DNA of 64,000 nt from Cylicocyclus nassatus (taxonomy: Eukaryota; Nematoda; Chromadorea; Rhabditida; Strongylidae): assembly GCA_958299035.1 (NCBI GenBank), contig CATQJL010000112.1:4510123-4574122 (forward strand). Reading direction: 5' to 3'. A model generated the notes under the pieces. That model had not been told where the DNA came from. It did not search any database and saw nothing but the letters and a program-made list of their open reading frames with translations. A program made the position numbers and the translations under genes. Within the stretch, counting starts at the first letter, position 1; each line of letters opens with the position of its first letter. Below, in pieces: positions 59,468-64,000 of the stretch.

Positions 59468-61097
59468 TTATCGCCACTCTGATCCTTGAGAAGATCTTGG
59501 CGTCGTGGGCGTACCAGACATGTATGATGGGGCATCCATATCGTACATGTAATCCTGCGAAGTTGGCTTTTTTGGTTGGGAGTCGGAAAAAGTGCCTGCT
59601 GGTGTGAAATCATATGTCCGGTCAAAGCCTTCACTAGGCTTTCCAGTCATTGATGGCATCTGATCCGTAGCAGTTCCATATGGATCAGTCTGCAATGGAA
59701 ATTACATTATCCAACTGATTCTTTGAAAAAAAAGGAATTTTTGGACTGGTAATAACAAAAGTTTTTAAAACGTACTTCATTAGCTAATTTATCCATTTAC
59801 TTTAAAGATCTGTGCTTTCAACATGATTACAAAATGTATAAGAAATTCTACTTGCGAAGATACTCATTTTTATCCGCTCCTAAACTGTTGAAGTAAGTGA
59901 ACACGGGAGGCCCTTTCGCATAGTCCACTACTCCAAATGAAAGCGAAGGGGCAGGAACAGGTAAGTCAATTGACCGAATGAAAAGGAAACCTATCCAAGA
60001 CCTTCAGGAGTAACGAAGAAATTGATTACAAAGCTCAACATGCTAGATGACTTAGCCTGTATTGACTGGACTATCCAGAATATCGAAGAACCATCTTGTA
60101 GGATAAATATAGTTGTAATAGGAAAAAAAAATAATTCCGTACTGAGCGAGCAACCTGCATATCGCCGTATCTTCCACCAGAGCGGTCAGTAGGACCGCGC
60201 ATATCACCATATCTGCCACCAGAACGATCAGGAGCCCGCATATCGCCATATCTTTCGCTTCTGTCTTGCATGACGCCATATTTGCCAACTGGCCGATCAG
60301 TAGGACTCTGCATGTCGCTGTATCCCCTTGCTTGCACAGGAGTGGTTGCCATGTCCGAAGCTGGATACCCGTATTCTTCACGATGGCGCCGTCTGATGGC
60401 ATCGTAGCTGTTAGTTGACTGGCCAATATGATACTGTAGAGAATTAGAATAAACTCTGGCATACGTTAAATTTATAAGGAAAGGTAAACCTTTTGATATA
60501 ACTGCGCCACAAGTGGTTGAACTCGATCGCGACAATTTCCCATCGATAAAACGTTGACAGCAGTCAGTGTACCAACACCCAAAAACGCATAAAACGGCCA
60601 TCCCTTTGGGCCAAAATGATACTGTGCAGGAAGCCGAGTACGAGCATAGTATAGAGAGCCCAAAACAGCAGCTGTGATTGGTATACCACGGGTCATCGTC
60701 ATCTATAACACGCACTCATGAGAAAGAATAGAAAATGCTAAAATCCAGAGCTGCATGATACTTACTACGCTGATGTCTATCTGATAATACTGTATCCGTA
60801 TGTCTTAATTTTATGCGCAAAATAGCCATGGCGAACAAAGTTTGGAAATGTGCGCTCCATGGACATTCCTTACGCGCAAGTGTCACCGACCCGCAAGGGC
60901 ACCATATTTCAGATCAGTAAAACTATGTATGTCCATATGATGTAAGTTTACGAATACCAACAAAAGCCAACCTCTTGTGTGCACTGCCGCAGTTTCCCGG
61001 TAAGTTCATTCCGCTCATCGGTAGACAATTTATTCAGCAGTTGCTGAAGCTCTTCATTACTTAGCTGTAGTCCATTGGCGCTCTTTTCGACTACCAT
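59468..61097 (-). CDS. OCIA-domain-like membrane protein, paralogue B
   Basis: Four phase-0 exons (61097-60972, 60702-60490, 60433-60155, 59689-59468) give 279 residues. The intron positions match those of paralogue A exactly. The domain region reads RNELTGKLRQCTQE, GIPITAAVLGSLYYA, GPKGWPFYAFLGVGTLTAVN and NCRDRVQPL, followed by YHIGQSTN and ATTPVQARGY, shared with A. The tail has RSGGRYGDMRGPTDRSGGRY units instead of A's GGGYGDTRVP units and lacks the PDGQPRRPESVY array; it ends SSQGSEWR. A TTTTCAG lies six bases upstream of the ATG. The two hydrophobic stretches predict a two-pass membrane protein with a soluble repeat tail. OCIA assignment is by pattern only; a nematode-specific family is the alternative. 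Confidence 0.78.
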
Positions 61098-61103
61098 TAT
61101 GAT

Positions 61104-62831
61104 CTGAAAATACGAGACGTGAGACTCGAACTAAACATACGAGCCATTCACAGGACAATAATCGAATGAATGTTGATATAATCTTCTGGTTCTTAAACAA
61201 ACCTCGAAATAAATTTGAACAAACTTCGAAATAAAATTCGTAAATTTGAATTACACGGAAAGGAGGATGCAAAGCAACTCTCATATGAACAATAATGAGC
61301 GTCCACGTAATTCTGGGTTGTAGAGCCCGTACGCACGCATGCGATAGTGCAACTGCACCATGTGCCAGACATAGTCGCAATAGCATGTCGCAGCACTTGG
61401 AAAATAGAGCAAAATACTAACTTCGGATTCTTTACTGCTTGCACTGATTGAGAGAATGATACAGAAATGTTCACCTGGACCTAGATATGTCAGAACATTG
61501 CTTAAACTATTTTGGATCAACTCGAGAAAACTTGAGATTCATGCATCGTAGCAGTTCCCACGTCTAGTTTTTACTGCTCCCAAAAAACTATAAATACTAA
61601 AAGCTTTTATCGAATTTTGGGAGGAAGTTTCATTGCTCTTTTGGCGGAAGACACCAAGCCGATATTATAATGAAAGAATTTGACCGGACTTGATCAAAGT
61701 CTTTACACTAACAAAGCCTTAATGAGTCGCAGACAGATTACCACCAGACATAATCAAGACCGCGTCACAAATTGATGATAAACAAGTGGAAAATCGAAGT
61801 TGTTTGCGTATGTCGTGACCACTGTCGCGCCCCAGCGCAAATCATCTGCCCCTATTCAGCGCAGGACCGGCCTCCGTCCGGTTCCTGGTGCCGCTTGGTT
61901 GAACAGCTGATTCATCGTCTACTACACGTTAAGAGCGGGCTTCTGCTTCTTTAAGAAGTGTGTAGAGTCTTTCTATAATGGCATATGTACGCATTGCCTT
62001 TGTCTGATTCATTTTCTTACTGGTTTTCGAAGTGAGCCAAACAATTTCTACATTTCTCAGTGTCCCTGGTTTCATATTTGAAGTACTTTTAATTTTGGAA
62101 CTGTAGTACGTCTTCGAGTGCGCTTTGCACAGTTTGTCCGGAATTCTGAACGTTTGGTTGGACGTGTGGTTGACAAGTTTGTACTTGTGTTCAGTATCAT
62201 TTAGGGTTGTTTTATACGCCGAAACAAGAAAAAAACCAAGTCCAAACTTGTAAAATGTACGCAAGTATGTTCTCTCTTAAACTCAAAATAGATGACGTTC
62301 TCCTTTCTTTGATGATTGTCCTCAGTTATATTGTTTTCTTTCCTTCTTCCTCTAAATATAGGCGCTTTCTGAAAGTTCAAGCAGTGTACGCGCGATAAGG
62401 ATGATCCTTTGTTTTACATGGACGCTTTCGTTTTTTTGGTTAATCTCACTACGAAGAGTCAAAAGGCTTTCATGATGTGCATATTAGATGAAATATCTTC
62501 TAGTTTTTTCTGTCAACTACAAGGTATAGCTACATTCCACGTTTTAGTAAGCAAGTAAATTTGGTTATTACTTTTATCAAGTACTTCAGTTTATTTCGCT
62601 CATCTTATTCATTCCATCATCTTCTCCCACAGTAACATCATCAAGCGATAGTTTGCTTGTCTAGAAAGCTTTGTGTGAGGCTTCGGAAGTTTGTTGACAA
62701 GTTTACTGAAATTTGCGAGCAATGAAATTATCCTTTTTCCAAAATGCTATATCAAATGCGATAAAAACACCGTTACTTCCCGCATTTTAAGTGGCAAAGT
62801 ACAAAGATTTCTCTTCTACAGTTTACATATA
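61104..62831. other. Intergenic with one weak ORF
   Basis: No repeat border or RNA gene is supported. The only frame of note is at 61929-62264 (minus), listed separately. Confidence 0.35.
61929..62264 (-). CDS. Hypothetical 111-residue ORF
   Basis: A complete ATG-to-stop frame of 111 codons. The first 16 residues are moderately hydrophobic (FGLGFFLVSA), the rest is basic and polar with many Lys, Thr and Ser, including KAHSKTYYSSKIKSTSN and LTSKTSKKMNQTKAM. I recognise no family. There is no clear splice acceptor or poly(A) signal to support it. It could be an exon of an undetected gene or a chance frame. Confidence 0.2.
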   Translation of the reverse strand: MRTFYKFGLGFFLVSAYKTTLNDTEHKYKLVNHTSNQTFRIPDKLCKAHSKTYYSSKIKSTSNMKPGTLRNVEIVWLTSKTSKKMNQTKAMRTYAIIERLYTLLKEAEARS

Positions 62832-63476
62832 CGGGGTCAAAAGTGAGTACGCACTTTTAGTCGTTAATAACCTTCCCACAAGTCTTTTGCTTATCTTCAA
62901 CTACCATTTAGTAGAGCAGGCTTCAACTTAGATTTATAGTGTGCGGCAAATCACCGTCGCTATTCGTCACTGTAGGATTAAGGTACAACTTCCATCGTAC
63001 AGCTTCATTTTGAACCAGGAAATTTAATGAAACCAAAAAAATCTAAAAAAAGTTGTGTAGCTGTGTTTTCAGACATACTGATTTTGTTGGGCAGTATCTT
63101 ACAGCTTATCAAAGCGTTTTGAATGGTTAGAACACATTGTTGAAAACACTGAAAAAAACGTTGTTGCGTTTACTTGGCATATTTTATGAAAGAAGCCTTG
63201 CGGTGAAGTGCATCAGTATTTATAATCAGCGTCTTTGTTTGCCTAATGAAAAGTCCTCGGTTTATTGAGCATCTATTTTGAGCCAATGATAGCTCAAAAT
63301 CCTTCATGAAATTCTTACTGTAATCCTCTGATAATTAAGAGCAAATGATCTGCTGCATACTGTAAATCTAAGTTAGAGCCTGCTCTACCGAATGCTACTT
63401 GATGCTAAGCAAACGATTTTATGGGGAGAAATTTACCAACAACTAAAAAGTGTGTACTTACTTTTGGGACAACCTG
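62832..63476. mobile_element. TA-type MITE, distant copy of the CAGGGTGTCCC family
   Basis: The left end CGGGGTCAAAAGTGAGTACG and right end GTACTTACTTTTGGGACAACCTG are imperfectly inverted and flanked by TA. The interior has AGGCTTCAACTTAGATTTATAG and, inverted, CTGTAAATCTAAGTTAGAGCC, as in the copy at 45694-46373. Confidence 0.7.
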
Positions 63477-64000
63477 TAGGAATGCCTTCAACTAGTAGCT
63501 TCCTGCAATCTTCTCAAATTTCTCGTAAGAGTCATATCTTACTTGCTGTCTTAATCACATCTTGTGATCACCCATTAAACTGCGAGTGGTATTCGGTACA
63601 CTGTGATTGAACTTCAATGAAACTAGTTGTTGAATCATCCACATTGTCTTTGTTCTTCGATGAGTATGAACTCTTCAAGCTAATGGACATGTCCGGTCGC
63701 TTTTGCTGGCAGAAGAATGATAATGGTCTTTGAACTTGTTTCCTATACAACAAAGGCTGTGCAGCGCAAATATTGTTGACGCGTACACAATAGCTGAGTA
63801 TCTTTTTCTTAGAAATTTTGTAATCTCACACAGCTCATAGATTCGAATTCTCTGCCGCCATTTTGCTATTTCCAACCATTTTCGGAAAAATTTCTGGTTT
63901 ATGACAAATTTCGCGGTTTATGCGCTCCCGCTTGTATCTGTATACTTGTCTGTTAAATTTCCCAAAAACTACTGATTTCTTTTTTATCCCTTGACTCCGT
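63477..64000. other. Window end, nothing recognised
   Basis: Open frames at 63568-63875 on the minus strand have no recognisable domain. If a gene starts here it continues outside the window. Confidence 0.3.

Overview
The window is nuclear DNA of a parasitic-type nematode, most likely a strongylid (hookworm-like) worm. The support is: a SUMO gene nearly identical in its core to Caenorhabditis SMO-1, a nematode cuticle collagen with the family N-terminal block, a sperm-type MTAVGAP/YFGV repeat protein resembling the Caenorhabditis SSQ family, TTTTCAG-type splice acceptors, and many nematode repeats. All exon models were read by eye; no database search was run.

Six multi-exon genes could be assembled with every junction in phase. 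On the plus strand is smo-1 (SUMO, 20247-22721, 4 exons, 98 aa). Convergent with it is a complete Xaa-Pro dipeptidase (prolidase) gene (26250-23581, minus, 15 exons, 501 aa) with all five metal ligands. Further right, all on the minus strand, lie a cuticle collagen (45411-43747, 7 exons, 353 aa), an SSQ-like repeat protein (54728-49201, 13 exons, 607 aa) whose internal exons are all phase-1 repeat modules, and two tandem paralogues with an OCIA-like membrane domain (61097-59468, 279 aa; 58810-57349, 333 aa). A fragment of a phospholipid scramblase gene is at 6882-7157.

Much of the rest is transposable elements. 2.4-19.5 kb: TTAA-flanked MITEs, a fold-back pair of Penelope-like GIY-YIG copies, a palindromic non-autonomous Helitron carrying a 120-bp minisatellite, a mariner-like MITE and a decayed RTE-type LINE. 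28.5-43.6 kb: a nest in which a mariner-like TIR element contains a BEL/Pao LTR retrotransposon (two 0.7-kb LTRs, primer site, polypurine tract, gag, protease, RT and integrase, all broken), which contains a PIF-like element, a TTAA MITE and a second Gag-like ORF; that ORF is split by a TA-flanked MITE which is itself split by another PIF-like element. 45.7-48.7 kb, 55.2-56.8 kb and 62.8-63.5 kb hold more copies of the same MITE families. A second LINE relic fills the 2.8-kb intron of the SSQ-like gene.

The genes do not form an operon. The most noteworthy points are the modular exon expansion of the sperm-type gene, the multi-layer transposon nest with readable insertion order, the second Gag-like ORF downstream of integrase, and the paired OCIA-like genes with fast-changing repeat tails.
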